From the NCBI GenBank assembly GCA_951217055.1, contig OX578284.1, forward strand, positions 45,390,967-45,454,966: a stretch of DNA of 64,000 nucleotides, in the 5' to 3' direction. The translations under genes and the position numbers were made by a program. Source of the DNA: Gerris lacustris. Its lineage: Eukaryota > Arthropoda > Insecta > Hemiptera > Gerridae. Shown here piece after piece: positions 35,612 through 46,874 of this stretch. Every line of letters begins with the position of its first letter. The first letter of the stretch is position 1. The notes under the pieces are model-generated. The model saw nothing but the letters and a program-made list of their open reading frames with translations. It did no database searches and was not told the origin of the DNA.

Positions 35612-36445
35612 GTCCAGTGCAATTAGACATTTTTCTTCGGAAAAATGACTCTTATTCTCAGGTGTAACGGTTTTGGAGATAACCTCAATTTACCTTCGTA
35701 TTTATCATGCAAAGTGTACTCCATTCAACACCACCTTAGGCCCAATTCACACATGAGTGGCGTGGCGCTGGTTTGTGCCGTCTCTATAAGCAAACTTATT
35801 ACCCAATGTACACTGTTATGGCGTGGTAGAGGGTGTCAAGTGGCGCCTCCACCACGCCCCTCCGACGCCAATTGTGACCTCACACACAATAAGACAGAAA
35901 GACACAGGAAGAACGTAGAAAGAAATGAATGGTTTGCAAGTGGCACGGCACTTCGATAAGTCATGAGTGACGTCAGAGTGGCGTGGCGAAGGCGCCACTT
36001 AAAACCCTCTATACCACGCCGTAACAGTTTAAATTGGGCCATAAGTTAGTATATAGAGGCGGCACAAACCAGCGCCACGCCACACGCGCCTAAGGTGGTG
36101 TTGAATGGAGTGCACTTTGCATGATAAATACGAAGGTAAATTGAGGTTATCTCCAAAACCGTTACACCTAAGAATAAAAGTCATGAGATCTTTTTTGTAG
36201 GAAATGTTCTAAGCTACAAATTTGTTTACTTGTATTTTTTTCTCTAAACGTGGCCGTTACTGAGATATTCTCAAAAAAAACGATTTTGATCACCTTTGAC
36301 CCCCGCGTAGTACTTTTAGCGGCACTCGGATCAATGGGGACTTTTGACATTTAGTTTAGAACCGCAATATCAAGGTTCTTGCCAAAATTAATTTTTCCCC
36401 TAATTTTTCCGAAGTTAAGCATTTTTTTGTCTAATTGCACTGGAC
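35612..36445. mobile_element. nested 834-bp MITE with 17-bp ends and long inner arms
   Basis: GTCCAGTGCAATTAGAC at 35612 returns inverted at 36429-36445, with TA on both sides (35610-35611, 36446-36447). An inner inverted repeat of ~140 bp (about 35650-35785 against 36045-36180) has the CAACACCACCTTAGGC and GGCGCTGGTTTGTGCCG blocks. The right half has about 230 bp that the left half lacks. No coding frame is likely. It belongs to the TA-inserting class and sits exactly at the 3' end of the transposase reading frame. Confidence 0.85.
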
Positions 36446-36447
36446 TA

Positions 36448-38101
36448 TTATAAATAAAATTTATTACTATACTATATATAAAAATAAAATTCAGTTTTCT
36501 GTTGCTTATATTTTCTTTCATTGTTTGCTTATATACTTACAAAGAATTCACTAAGAAAGAATTTGATGTAACACTTTTTTTGAATTTTTCTACATCAAAT
36601 TTTCTTACCTTATATATGAATTCAATTAATCGCTTACATAGTAACTTCTGTAATAGAATTGACCCTTTCAGGACCAGCTTGTAAAAAGTACGCACATAAG
36701 CATAATTGAGAGTATTGTAAGTATTAAAATCTATTTTTTCTTCTGCATCATTAAAAGTCAAGTAAATAGTAGTGTTTAGTTGCATAAGTTGGTTAGTAAA
36801 AACCAATTGACAGAGACATTTCTGTTATCTTATGACTATTGATGAACCAATAGTTTTTAAATAGAAAGATGAAATACAATGGGATTACAACTTATGCTTG
36901 CCTCCCTCTATATTTAAATATAAAAAGAATTCAGGCACTATAGCACACGGCAATCAAAGCTGTAATCATAGACTTGGTTTAGGAGCTCTGACATGTGAGG
37001 TGTAAAAATATTATTCTTTATTAAAAAAAAAGACTTAAGTAAGTAAATAACAAGTTAGTGTGTAATGTCCCCTCCTCAATGCTATATTCTTTCAGCATAG
37101 ACCATGAGGAGGAAGTTCTGGACTAATAACATTTCTTTCCTCAACAGATGTGGCATCACCAAGTCCATGTAGACATATTTTGGATATGCAACCATGTTAT
37201 GTACTCAAGCTGCTAAACAAAGACATGCTTACTGTCAATCGGTTAGCTAAAAGATAATAATTTTATCAAAAATGTAGGAATATGCTTTAAATTCTCTATT
37301 TCCAATGCATCCTACTTTACTTAGAACCTAACATTTAATTGGTTCAGTGACTGACAGGGCCAACCAGGGAGGGTTCCATTATCAAAGGGCCCCTAAACCA
37401 ACGGTAAAATGACCCCAAAGTCTTTTGGGGTCCCGAGGAGGGTTGCTACCATCACTGGTCAATCCGCCCCTACATTGGTTGCTTCCCTCACTTAAGATAG
37501 ATGCATCATCCATATCAGAGGGAGGGTACAAGTATAGTGAGCAAATGCAGAGAGATCTGTTTAAAACCTAATGCAAGGAAACATTTAAATGAACCCTTAG
37601 TTATTAATCTCTGTCAGATAAGCAAACTTAAAACTTCAAGCTGACCCCAAGTTAGTAGTTGGTCAGTCCATAGCATAATGATTTCTCCAATAGGCTGCAA
37701 TTGTTTGCTTTTATCAATTCCATGAATAGTCCTACTGCTCTACTGATAAATATAGTAAGACCCTATTTAACCAAGTTCTTATACATTTTAAACAAATATT
37801 AGCACATTGGGAAGATTTTAGCGGTAACATAATTAATAAAATAATAGCATTGATTTACAAAATCGATTATTATTTACGTTGAAAGCCGGTTTTGCAGTTA
37901 TTATATGCTTTACAAGTTATTGGTGGATAGACTTTTATTTATATCCTTATAAGATCGCATCCATTGGCGCCAACACTTCACAAATTCCAAAATACAATTA
38001 GTAATGTAACCTGACTCCAGGGTTGCCATAGTGTAGGGATTTTTTTTTGTTTCTATTAAAGAGGGATTTTTTTGTTTGAAACTAAAGGTTGCAACGTCAA
38101 T
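36448..38101. other. transposon 3' part without a recognised gene
   Basis: AATAAA at about 36452-36460 (in ATTATAAATAAAATTT) just after the MITE is a likely poly(A) signal of the transposase. Beyond it no long frame exists. A 37-codon frame on the minus strand (37082-37195) is the only compact candidate and is not recognised. Confidence 0.4.
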
Positions 38102-38189
38102 ATTTTCCCGCCTTCGATTGTGCCAACTCTAATCTTATAGACTGTAGGTTACGTTGCATCTATTGGGTTGCAAATGCGGATCATACAGT

Positions 38190-38315
38190 TACTACTAACT
38201 TTAGAACTAACTTTAGTACTAACTTTAGAACTAACTTTAGTACTAACTTTAGAACTAACTTTAGAACTAACTTTAGTACTAACTTTAGAACTTAACTTGA
38301 GTACTAACTATAGTT
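38190..38315. repeat. 12/24-bp minisatellite, ACTAACTTTAGA
   Basis: Alternating units AACTAACTTTAG and TACTAACTTTAG run for about 110 bases, starting 45 bases outside the transposon's right end. The open frames here (Asn-Phe-Arg-Thr repeats) are artefacts of the repeat. Confidence 0.95.
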
Positions 38316-38732
38316 TGTCATTATCAGTGAACTTATCAGTAACAGGTCTGTACTAATTATTTATTAATCAAGAATTTTATTAACTAACAGTAAGTTTCAT
38401 AAAAACTCAGTAGTAGGCACACATATCATTTTTTGTAAGAAAATACTATCAAATAAATTTGAATTATACATTAAATCATTTTAATTTCTATTGTTCTTGT
38501 GAGAACAATTATTTATCGTAAGCTATTTGAAATAGAATGGTTAAGGAAATATAAGTTTTTAATTAATTAAAAAATTGGTGAAAGTCACAATTGACATAAT
38601 ATATGGGTTCTTTATAATAAAAACCGCAGTTAACTTAATCTGACCAAATACATGCTTATTTTCTACAATATAACATAGACAAAAAGTTCAAATGGTGATA
38701 ACCAACTACTTGAAGTGCAGTATATATTAAAA

Positions 38733-39326
38733 TAGTGTGCAAATTAGTGTGACACATATCCTCGCGTCCTATTCCGTATACCCTATCGAATTTAGGCTTT
38801 TGTTAACCTATTATTATCAAATTTATTTAATTTCCTCCCCGTTTTTTAAATCTGTCAAAATTGTTTTGATTTTTTACACGAATTAAAGTATTAATTTAGC
38901 AAAATTTAAAGAGCGCAGACAGTAGTAATTAATCTCGGGCTGTCTGCGGTCTACTTTCGACAAACCATCCAAATTTCTTAACAATCAGATGCGTATTTTT
39001 GAAGATATAGGTGTAAATAAATGTATGTTTATGCGTATGTGCAAAAGATAAAATTAGGCGCAGTAGGTTGAAACTTATATGGGACCAACAATGGGCTAAT
39101 TATGACCTACCATCGAAATTACATAAAAATCAGATGAGTAGTTTTTAAGATATGTTGGTTCACAAAAATTGAGTGACAGGCCGACAGACAGACACGGGAC
39201 CAAAAATGTTCCCTGATGTCTGAAACAGATTTCTGTCTAGGAATTTTTAAAATCGGAGACATAAAAATGTTTCGTTCTTCAGAAGGATCACATAGCTTCC
39301 GTTACCTTAGGTAAGATTGGAAGCAA
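38733..39326 (-). repeat. family A repeat, copy 4
   Basis: A full-length copy in reverse orientation, from GTGCAAATTAGTGTGACACAT to CCTTAGGTAAGATTGGAAGC. All the main family blocks are present. Confidence 0.9.
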
Positions 39327-39589
39327 TAAGAAATACAAATTTACAAGACGTAAAGTAAAATTTTTTATGTGTAAAATAATATGTGTGTAAATAATTTCAA
39401 ATTATTAGATGAAAATATAAAAATAAAAATTTAAGTAAGTACGTAATAAGATATTAAACCTCAAGCATAAATAAAAATAGACTCTAATTGTTAATTATTT
39501 TTAATTGTTTCCCCCGTTTTTTTTAATCTGTTTTTAAAAAAAAATGTTAAAAAAAAGTTAAAAAATTAACTTATTGTTAAAAAATTGTT

Positions 39590-40134
39590 CGTTCTGATGA
39601 ACGAACAATTTTTAGGTCTTCAATTTCAAAAATTCCAAGAAGGAAATCAGTTTCTGACATCAGCGATCATTTTTGGTTCCGTGTCTGTCTGTCGGTCTGT
39701 CGTTCAATTTTTGCGAACCAACATATCTTAAAAGCTACTCGTCCAATTTTAATGAAATTTGGGAGGTAGGTCATGAGTAGGCCGTTGTTGATCCCATATA
39801 AGTTTCAACCTTCTGTTTCTCTTCCACATGCGCATAAACATACATTAATTAACACCTATAGCTTCAAAGGTACTTATCTGATTTGTATAAAACTTGTATA
39901 GTTTATCGAAAGTACCACGCAGATAGCTCCAGATTAATTTGAACCGTCTTCGCTCTTTAACTTTTGCTTAATTGATACTTTAATACAAGTAAAAATCAAA
40001 ACAATTTTGACAGATTAAAAAAACGAGAAAACAATTAAACAAATTAGATAATAATGGCTTGTAAAAGCATAAAATCAAAAAGTACGTGATAGCATGTGAG
40101 GAAGCTATGTGCTACACCAATTGGAAGTCTATTT
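39590..40134 (+). repeat. family A repeat, copy 5
   Basis: The left end is replaced by a small GTTCGTTCTGATGAACGAAC palindrome. The remainder follows the family to CACCAATTGGAAGTCTATTT. Confidence 0.85.
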
Positions 40135-40320
40135 AAGATGTGTTGGTTCGCAAAAATTGAACGACAGTCCGACAGACAGACACTGAACCAAAATGGTTTC
40201 CTGATTTCTGAAACGGATTTCTCTCTTGGATTTTTTTAATACGGAGACATAAAACATTTTCGTCCTTCAGTTCGATCACATAGCTTCCGTTACCTTCGGT
40301 AAGCTCGGAAGCAAAATTAT
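40130..40320 (-). repeat. family A repeat, partial copy 6
   Basis: A reverse-orientation fragment holding only the left third of the family (GTGTTGGTTCGCAAAAATTG to GGTAAGCTCGGAAGC). It joins copy 5 head-on, so the two share their TCTATTT junction. Confidence 0.85.
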
Positions 40321-41410
40321 TATAAATTTGTCTTAAAAAATGAAAATATAAAAAAATGCATAGTGATGATGCAAGAGAAGAAATGAAGATGAAGTGTTCT
40401 GTTATTTTGTTTTTTTAACTAAAGAAGAGTTTCAAAAATCGATGGTATGCACATTCATTTATAGGAGATAGTGAAAAAACAAGTTGTAAGAATAAAGCAT
40501 TTGAGAATGTAACAAATGGTTTTGATCGAGTAAGTCTTCACTAGCACTTAATATCCAACTCTATTAAACTCTATTGTATTGGCTAAACTAGCCTCTCTCC
40601 CTCTATTTCATATTAAATGAACAGCGACAAAACCCTAAACTAGAACTTACCCTTCCAATAAAGGACAATGAATATGAACTGGGTTCAATACAGCCATCCC
40701 TACAAGGATAACTAGATTTTCAAAACCGTATCACCGAACTTATAGGGTGCTTAACTTCTCTCTATTCAATGCGGTCCATTCCCTTGCTAGCCCTTTTTCC
40801 ACAAAAACAAATTGACTTTAGGGCTCGGATTGGAAATGGAGAAGAAAAGGGAGAGCAGAAAAATGCGGTGGCACTAGTCCTATGATGACAAGGGAAGGTT
40901 CTATAACAGAGAAGGGTATCTCCAGCTGCCTTTCTGACGAAATAAGGGCCGGAACATACAAACCAAAAGGGACACAATATCACTTTTAACTTCTAAAAAT
41001 CCTTAAACTATATACTATTCCCTTTATACTTTCCCTTCTGTACTTCCTACCAAAAAAAAAAAAAAAATACTAACAAGGACGTCATTGAACTACTGAAGAC
41101 TAAACTTCTAAAGTCAATCTGGAGCAAAATAAGAACTTCAAAGAAATAAAAAGGACCGTCTTTCCCTAAACATAACAAGATATATAACAATACCTTTAAA
41201 CACCTTCTGTACCTCTAACAATTCATTTTGACACATTTTTACGAAAAAAGATTGACATTAACGACTATATAAACTTAACTAGTCAAAGATTCTTTTGAGA
41301 CCTTTTATAAAAAGAAGGAATTCTTCTGCAAAGTATAAAAGTCAAAAGTTAATATTAAAGATAATAGAATGTTTATCTAAGAAGATTAAATTTTTAAACA
41401 TTATCAGGTA
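40321..41410. other. nothing recognised
   Basis: AT-rich, somewhat purine-biased sequence. No frame with a recognisable motif. Confidence 0.45.
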
Positions 41411-41412
41411 TA

Positions 41413-43565
41413 CAGGGTGTCCCAACTTAAGTCTGCCAAAAAGAAGGGGCATATAGGGGACCCCAAAAGGAGTCAAAAATGTTATATTAACCTATGTCCT
41501 TTCGGGCTTTGTTTTCTGACTGGCGCCATTTTTAAAAATTTTGGGCTAAGCTTATTTTTTTACACTTAAACAAGTGTATCTCGAGAAAAAAGCGGGATAG
41601 ATCATCATTTTAGGTATCATTGAAAACCTAAAAACATTTGCTAAAAGAAATGTTATTATCAATTTTCATTTATTTTTATTCCTTCTAGTTCAAATTTAGC
41701 TCAAAATGTCTTTTTTTTAAAAAATCAAAAAATAAAGAAATTTTTGACGGCCCATAGTGCTTAAACTAGTTACATCTTGAATTGTCCAGGTAATGGAAAA
41801 ACTTCTTTATTTAATAACCTTTTCATGGATACCCATATTTTTGTATGTTAAATAGGGAAATTTTTACGTTATAGGCACATTTATTGAAAAAAACTAATGT
41901 AAATATGAGAAAAAATTACTTAAATTTAACATCTCCTCTTTTGAACGGTATAATCATTTGACTTGACATAATCATAATCACTTTCAAAGTAAATGTGTGA
42001 TGAAATAACTATTGTTGACTATTTCTAGTAGCCTGGAGTATGACCAATAAAAGGGTGGGGGGGGGGGGGGGCACCTCTCCCTCTTTTAAATAAGTATACA
42101 AAATTAAAAATTAAGGCAGAAAATGCTTTTTTTACTTTAAATCGAATTCTAATTATCATTAACTACCGGAGATATACAAAGAAAAATAGACCCCAGCATG
42201 GGGACCCCAGCTTGAACCACGGGCCTCCTTATTTTTATTTTATAAAAGAAAAAACAAACTTTTAGCGGAAAATTAAAATAAGGATTAACAAAAGGTAATA
42301 ATAAGAAACAACATTAACAATAACAACAACATTTAAATACCAACTACTTTGTGATTATGATTAAGTCAAATGATTATACTGTTCAAAAGAGGAGAGATTA
42401 AAGAAAAAGTAATTTTTTCTCACATTTACATTCGTGTTTTTCTACAAATGTGCTAATAGCGTAAAAAAATTTCTATAATCATTTGACTCGACTAATCATA
42501 ATCACTTTCAAAATAATTTAGTATTTCAAAATAGTTAGTATTGAAATGTTGTTTTTATTGTTAATGTTCTTTCTTATTATTACCTTTTGTTAATCCTTAT
42601 TTAAATTTTCCGCTAAAATGTTTACTTTTTCTTTTATAAAATAAAATTGTTAAAAATGTGGTTATTATTTTTACTGTTAGGTATTTGAAAAATTTTAAAT
42701 TCTGCTCCTCCAAACTCTTAATATCTTTATTAAATAAAATAAAAAGCAGTTTTCAGCTTTAATTTTAGGTTACATGCTTTTGTATACTTATTTACAAGAG
42801 GGAGAGGTGCACCTCTCCTAATGATAATTAGAATTCGATTTAAAGTAAAAAAAAGCAGTTTTCAGCCTTAATTTTTAATTTTTAATACTTATTTAAAAGA
42901 GGGAGAGGTGCCCCCCCCCTCCCCTGTTATTGGTCATACTCCAGGCTACTAGAAATAGTCAACAACAGTTATTTCATCACACATTTACTTTGAAAGTGAT
43001 TATGATTATGTCAAGTCAAATGATTATACCGTTCAAAAGAGGAGATATTAAATTAAAAGTAATTTTTTCTCATATTTACATTAGTTTTTTTTCAATAATG
43101 TGCCTATAACGTAAAAATTTCCCTATTTAACATACAATAATATGGGTATCCATGAAAAGGTTATTAAATAAAGAAGTTTTTCCATTGCCTGGACAATTCA
43201 AGATGTTAACTAGTTTAAGCACTATGGGCCGTCAAAAATATCTTTATTTTTTGATTTTTTAAAAAAAAGACATTTTGAGCTAAATTTGAACTAGAAGGAA
43301 TAAAAATAAATGAAAATTGATAATAACATTTCTTTTAGCAAATGTTTTTAGGTTTTCAACGATACCTAAAATGATGAGCTATCCCGCTTTTTTCTCGAGA
43401 TACACTTGTTTAAGTGTAAAAAATAAGCTAAGCCCAAAATTTTTAAAAATGGCGCCAGTCAGAAAACGAAGCCCGAAAGGACATAGGTTAATATAACATT
43501 TTTGACTCCTTTTGGGGTCCCCTATATACCCCTTCTTTTTGGCAGACTTAAGTTGGGACACCCTG
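41413..43565. mobile_element. 2.15-kb near-palindromic element with CAGGGTGTCCC ends
   Basis: CAGGGTGTCCCAACTTAAG at 41413 returns inverted at 43565, with TA on both sides (41411-41412, 43566-43567). Arms of ~680 bp (41413-42090 and 42890-43565) match closely. Inner blocks also pair (e.g. 42110-42160 with 42790-42880, and 42230-42350 with 42510-42645). It has no transposase frame, so it is a non-autonomous foldback of the TA-inserting type. CAGGGTGTCCC is a familiar start for mariner-like MITEs. A G tract at about 42057-42070 lies in the left arm, with a C-run counterpart at about 42911. Confidence 0.9.
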
Positions 43566-43567
43566 TA

Positions 43568-44500
43568 TAGTATTATCAGTAAAATAAATACAGACTATTC
43601 TATATTCTAAAGGATTGATTCGAAGTTTCTTCCTTAACTTATTTCATCTTGAGGATGGAAACTTAAAAGTAGTACACGTTAAGTTGTGTTTTTATAGTAA
43701 ATTGAAATGCTACAAACCCTAAAATTTGGTTTAGTTTAGATATTCACCTACGTCAAATGTTATTAGTAAAATAAATATACTTTTCTCCTCGGCATTATTC
43801 AATCATAGTATGGTAGCAAAGATAAATAATAGAGTAAATATATAAGATAAGCCATGAACATTTATTTTCAAAGCATGTATTTCCAAGATATCGAAATGCT
43901 TTAAGGCTAATTGCAAGTTTATTTTAGATTTAGGGCGATGTCAGATGATATTAACTCGCCACATCAGAGCTCCCTTCTATATTTGGTCCCCTAACCCGTT
44001 CTATGAGTCTTCATCATTTACCTCTATTGTCCATGTCGATGACATGCCGCAGCCGCAGTTATCACCCCCGCATATTAGTTTCCCTTTTCGCCCCACTATA
44101 TGTTCAAAATATCATTTATCTATAATTAAATTTAAATATTAAATGCATTTAAATTATCAGAGACGTTTTTCTTATTTTACGCTTCGCGTTTTTAAGACCA
44201 CGCCTTATTACTAAAAACAAATTGTAGACATATCGATTAAGCAAGAAAGATTTATTAAAAGCATTAATATTAACTCATAACTGAATTATCAGTACTGGAA
44301 ATTGAATTTACATAAAATAACTTTTGTAAAATAAAATTAACATAAATAAACTTATACATTTTTAATAATAGATCAATTCAACATTCTAATCGATAGTAAA
44401 GATAAGCTTGATCATTAAGGATTTATACTTGTACAATATCGCAGACAAAAACAATAGGTAAGCTCCTCAATAGCATTGATATTATGAATCAGAGTGTACA
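43568..44500. other. no supportable gene
   Basis: A proline-rich 65-codon frame at 43945-44142 overlaps a second frame starting MSDDINSPHQSS at about 43938. Either could be an exon scrap, but no family or splice structure was recognised. Confidence 0.3.
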
Positions 44501-44627
44501 ACCCATAATAGAAATGAATCGATCAAGACAAACAGGAAAAAAAAAAGTTTGAAGAAATGTTTAATTGAACTAAAACAGGTCTAATTAAGATTCGTCTCAC
44601 GATTATGCGAAACAGGCGAGTCGCCGG

Positions 44628-44833
44628 TATAAAAGTTTTTTTATTATGACGATCGTTTAAAGATAGGTAATGACAGAGCGTGTGTGTCCAGTAACGGAAT
44701 CCTAGCAGACCCGGCGTACAATAGGACGGACAACATGCTACTGGGTAATTCCGGATTCGGAGGAGGACGCGAGACGAGCGAAGCGAGCCAAAACTTATTG
44801 AGTACAAGAGAAGAAGTAAAAAAAAAAACAAGG
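44628..44833 (+). other. candidate CpG-rich first exon with TATA box
   Basis: TATAAAAG lies near 44628. An ATG at 44733 opens a frame of about 33 codons (MLLGNSGFGGGRETSEASQN...) that runs to a GTGAGG donor at about 44834. The surrounding 500 bp are clearly richer in G+C and CpG than the rest of the window. No downstream exon was recognised, and a minus-strand frame (44523-44831) overlaps the same patch, so the strand is not certain. Confidence 0.22.
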
Positions 44834-45458
44834 TGAGGTAGTTAAACGTTTGGCACGATTTACCTCGGGCTAGACCCGATACGAACTGATAAAACTGCCA
44901 CAGGTCGGGACGCGAAGCTCGGCCTAGTTAGCATTCACGGTGGCGCATTCTCTCGTGGACGAGTGAAAAACAAGTCGAGGCGTTGAACGGCCGGCTTCAA
45001 TGTTCAAAATTCAATGAGGGCAGTTATATCGCACTGTTTGCAACCTGCATTAGTAGATAAGGTCTGTTTCAATAAGGCATCCTGTTATCATCTTTATATT
45101 TATATGTCTATTACCTCACTGATTTAATTAACATCCATAAAAAGACACTTGACGGGACAGCCCCAACTAGCGAAAAGTTCACTTCATTTCCCTAAGCAAG
45201 AATGAAAATGCCTGATGCATGTTACTGGAGTGACATGTCCACACCTATACATTTTTAATAAAGAAACAAACACATATAAATAGGAAGATATGGATCATAA
45301 AGAAGAATAATTTAAAAAGCAAGACTTAAATAGTGAGGGAAATTGTAGAGATGGGGTGGATATTCATTAAATAATGGAAGATAGAACAATTAATATCAGA
45401 CAATACAAAATTTTTAATGAACTCGTGGTTAATCTTGATTTTGCTCCGAGTTAACATC

Positions 45459-45500
45459 CCTGAAGATGTTTCCAGTAGTACAAGGGAAACGTCAAACGTG
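45459..45500 (+). other. retroelement-like CCTGAAGATG...GAAACGTC motif
   Basis: CATCCCTGAAGATGTTTCC, a short arm, then GGGAAACGTC closely parallels the start of the 64-bp tandem repeat at 58950 (TATCCCTTGAGAATGGTCCC). It lies within a 70-codon frame of unknown identity (45417-45629). Confidence 0.35.
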
Positions 45501-45766
45501 AGACCACGGAAGCCTATAGGCACCAAGTTTAAAAAGAAGATTATTATAAAGCAAGAGGGGTGCCAGAATTATTTTCAAACCCTTGGTTCGAATGAAAAAT
45601 ATATAAGGAAGAAGGTACAGCAGCAATAGAAAAGGATCAGAAGAATAGAACGATTGCTACCAATAAGTGAGTTGCTCAGAAGTCATAGTGATAGTCAATA
45701 TTACATTTTCTTATTTTTTTTTAAATTTAAAACAAATAAATATTACTAGGCATCGCGTGGCTCTAT

Positions 45767-46443
45767 CATTGAAGCGAGCGTATTGCAATGAAATACTGAA
45801 TATTGAAATTTATTAATCATGATGAATGTCATAGTTGAAGATAAGTGGAAGAGGGTAGTGTAGGGGAAGAGTGGGGGTACTCGGTACAAAGCTTTACTTC
45901 CTAAACAAACCATATACTATACGACTATAACAATCTTCACCACCCGCGGTAGCTTTTAAACAATTATTATAAATGTATCTCGTCACTACGCAAAGAATTT
46001 TGCTTGTATCAAGTTGAAATTTTGCATACCTGTTTCAATTGTGCATTAGATGGTGTATATGAAGTTTTATTAAAATCGTTTCGTTAGAACGTAAGATATC
46101 GGTAAAAAGGTTGTTTTCTCTATTATAAACGTTTAGGTCCGCTTTAATAGTTTTAGCGATCTTTATTAAGTCATAGCGGTGTCGCTGTTGGTTTTAGTAA
46201 AAAATGTTATTTGTAAAAAATGTTCGTCTCATCGAGTAGATGATGATAGAATCTTTTCCCGTCCTGAAATTCCAATTTAATTTTTGTACCTCTCGTTTAC
46301 GCGAGCGTTGCGCGCGAACTCATGGACGGATCACGCTGTCCAACGAACTTAGCCTGAGTATTAGTAAGAGGAACATGTATACCAAATTTCAACTAAATCG
46401 GTCAACTTTTACTCAAGTTATCGTCACACGCGTAAACGTTACT

Positions 46444-46491
<48 letters not shown>

Positions 46492-46540
46492 CGGAGCATA
46501 TTTCGTTGAATGTAGGAAGCTCGCTACGCTCGCTTCAATT
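45767..46540. mobile_element. element with GAAGCGAGCG/CGCTCGCTTC ends and (GACA)n
   Basis: CATTGAAGCGAGCG at 45767 returns inverted as CGCTCGCTTCAATT at 46540. The interior is non-coding and includes a (GACA)n tract at 46443-46491, where a chance frame gives DRQT repeats. Probably a non-autonomous transposon; no target duplication defined. Confidence 0.55.
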
Positions 46541-46874
46541 AGTTTTAGTTATTAAATGATTTACTCATAGCTTTGAACGATTATATAGTAAGAAAGCCCT
46601 ATATTTTATATTTTATTTCCAATTAATGTTCTTACTTGTTTATTGCTTATAAGTAAGTTCTAAAAGCAAATTAAACTTAAAAGAGGGATAAAGAAAAACA
46701 ATTGTCCGATACAATACCTGCTAAACATTTTCATTTACATTATTACTTCAGCCACTTGTCAGCTTTCGTTTTCGGATATTTGTGGATACATTTTGTTATT
46801 ATAGTAATTTACGATAAATGTCGCAATTTTTAGAATGTAAATAGATATAATTATTTATACATCCCTTTGTTTAA

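Larger units (their letters stand above)
32476..35612 (+). pseudogene. spliced DD82E-type Tc1/mariner transposase, inactivated
   Basis: Coding exons are about 32476-32605, 33189-33640, 33849 to about 34080, and 34865-35612. The N-terminus has a basic RARRR stretch. Residues in exon 3 form a helix-turn-helix-like segment (VLKRTSEATGISVRSILR) for DNA-end binding. Catalytic residues are D in VWLDETW (33990), D in VMDNAPYHS (35044) and E in NPIELIW (35292). The last two are separated by 82 residues once a missing base is allowed for, far from the usual DD34E. An insert with a KAQMQEWLRENNI helix accounts for the gap, as in a common arthropod transposase family; a DD82E group called Sailor has been reported, from memory. 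Lesions are a TGA stop at 34027 just after the first D block and a one-base frameshift around the A run 35202-35209. The acidic tail (EEEDSSEIDEPEDIS) is intact. The stop TAG (35610) is made by the junction with the inserted MITE. Confidence 0.8.
30999..38144 (+). mobile_element. 7.1-kb Tc1/mariner-type transposon with TIRs and TA duplication
   Basis: The 43-bp ends at 30999-31041 and 38102-38144 are exact reverse complements starting CAGTCTATAAGATTAGAG. TA flanks both sides (30997-30998, 38145-38146). CAGT termini and a TA duplication are hallmarks of the IS630-Tc1-mariner superfamily. The target was a family B repeat whose empty counterpart lies at 18660. At 7146 bp the element is long for the superfamily because the transposase gene has introns and later elements have inserted (31485-31737 and 35612-36445). 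About 1.65 kb at 36448-38101 has no identified gene. Confidence 0.9.

Noticed and set aside
35645..36042. Frames of 60-104 codons between the transposase end and 36042
   Set aside because: They lie within the inverted arms of the nested MITE and read through both arms; they are by-products of the inverted repeat.
38089..38356. Frames with NFRT/NFST or LTLE repeats
   Set aside because: They are translations of the 12-bp minisatellite.
43938..44142. Proline-rich frame and an overlapping MSDDINSPHQSS frame
   Set aside because: Two overlapping candidates in different frames, each without splice context or family resemblance; not enough to call a gene.
46443..46491. Regular (GACA)n tract considered as a CRISPR or satellite array
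   Set aside because: It is a simple tetranucleotide microsatellite without spacers, within a eukaryotic mobile element.
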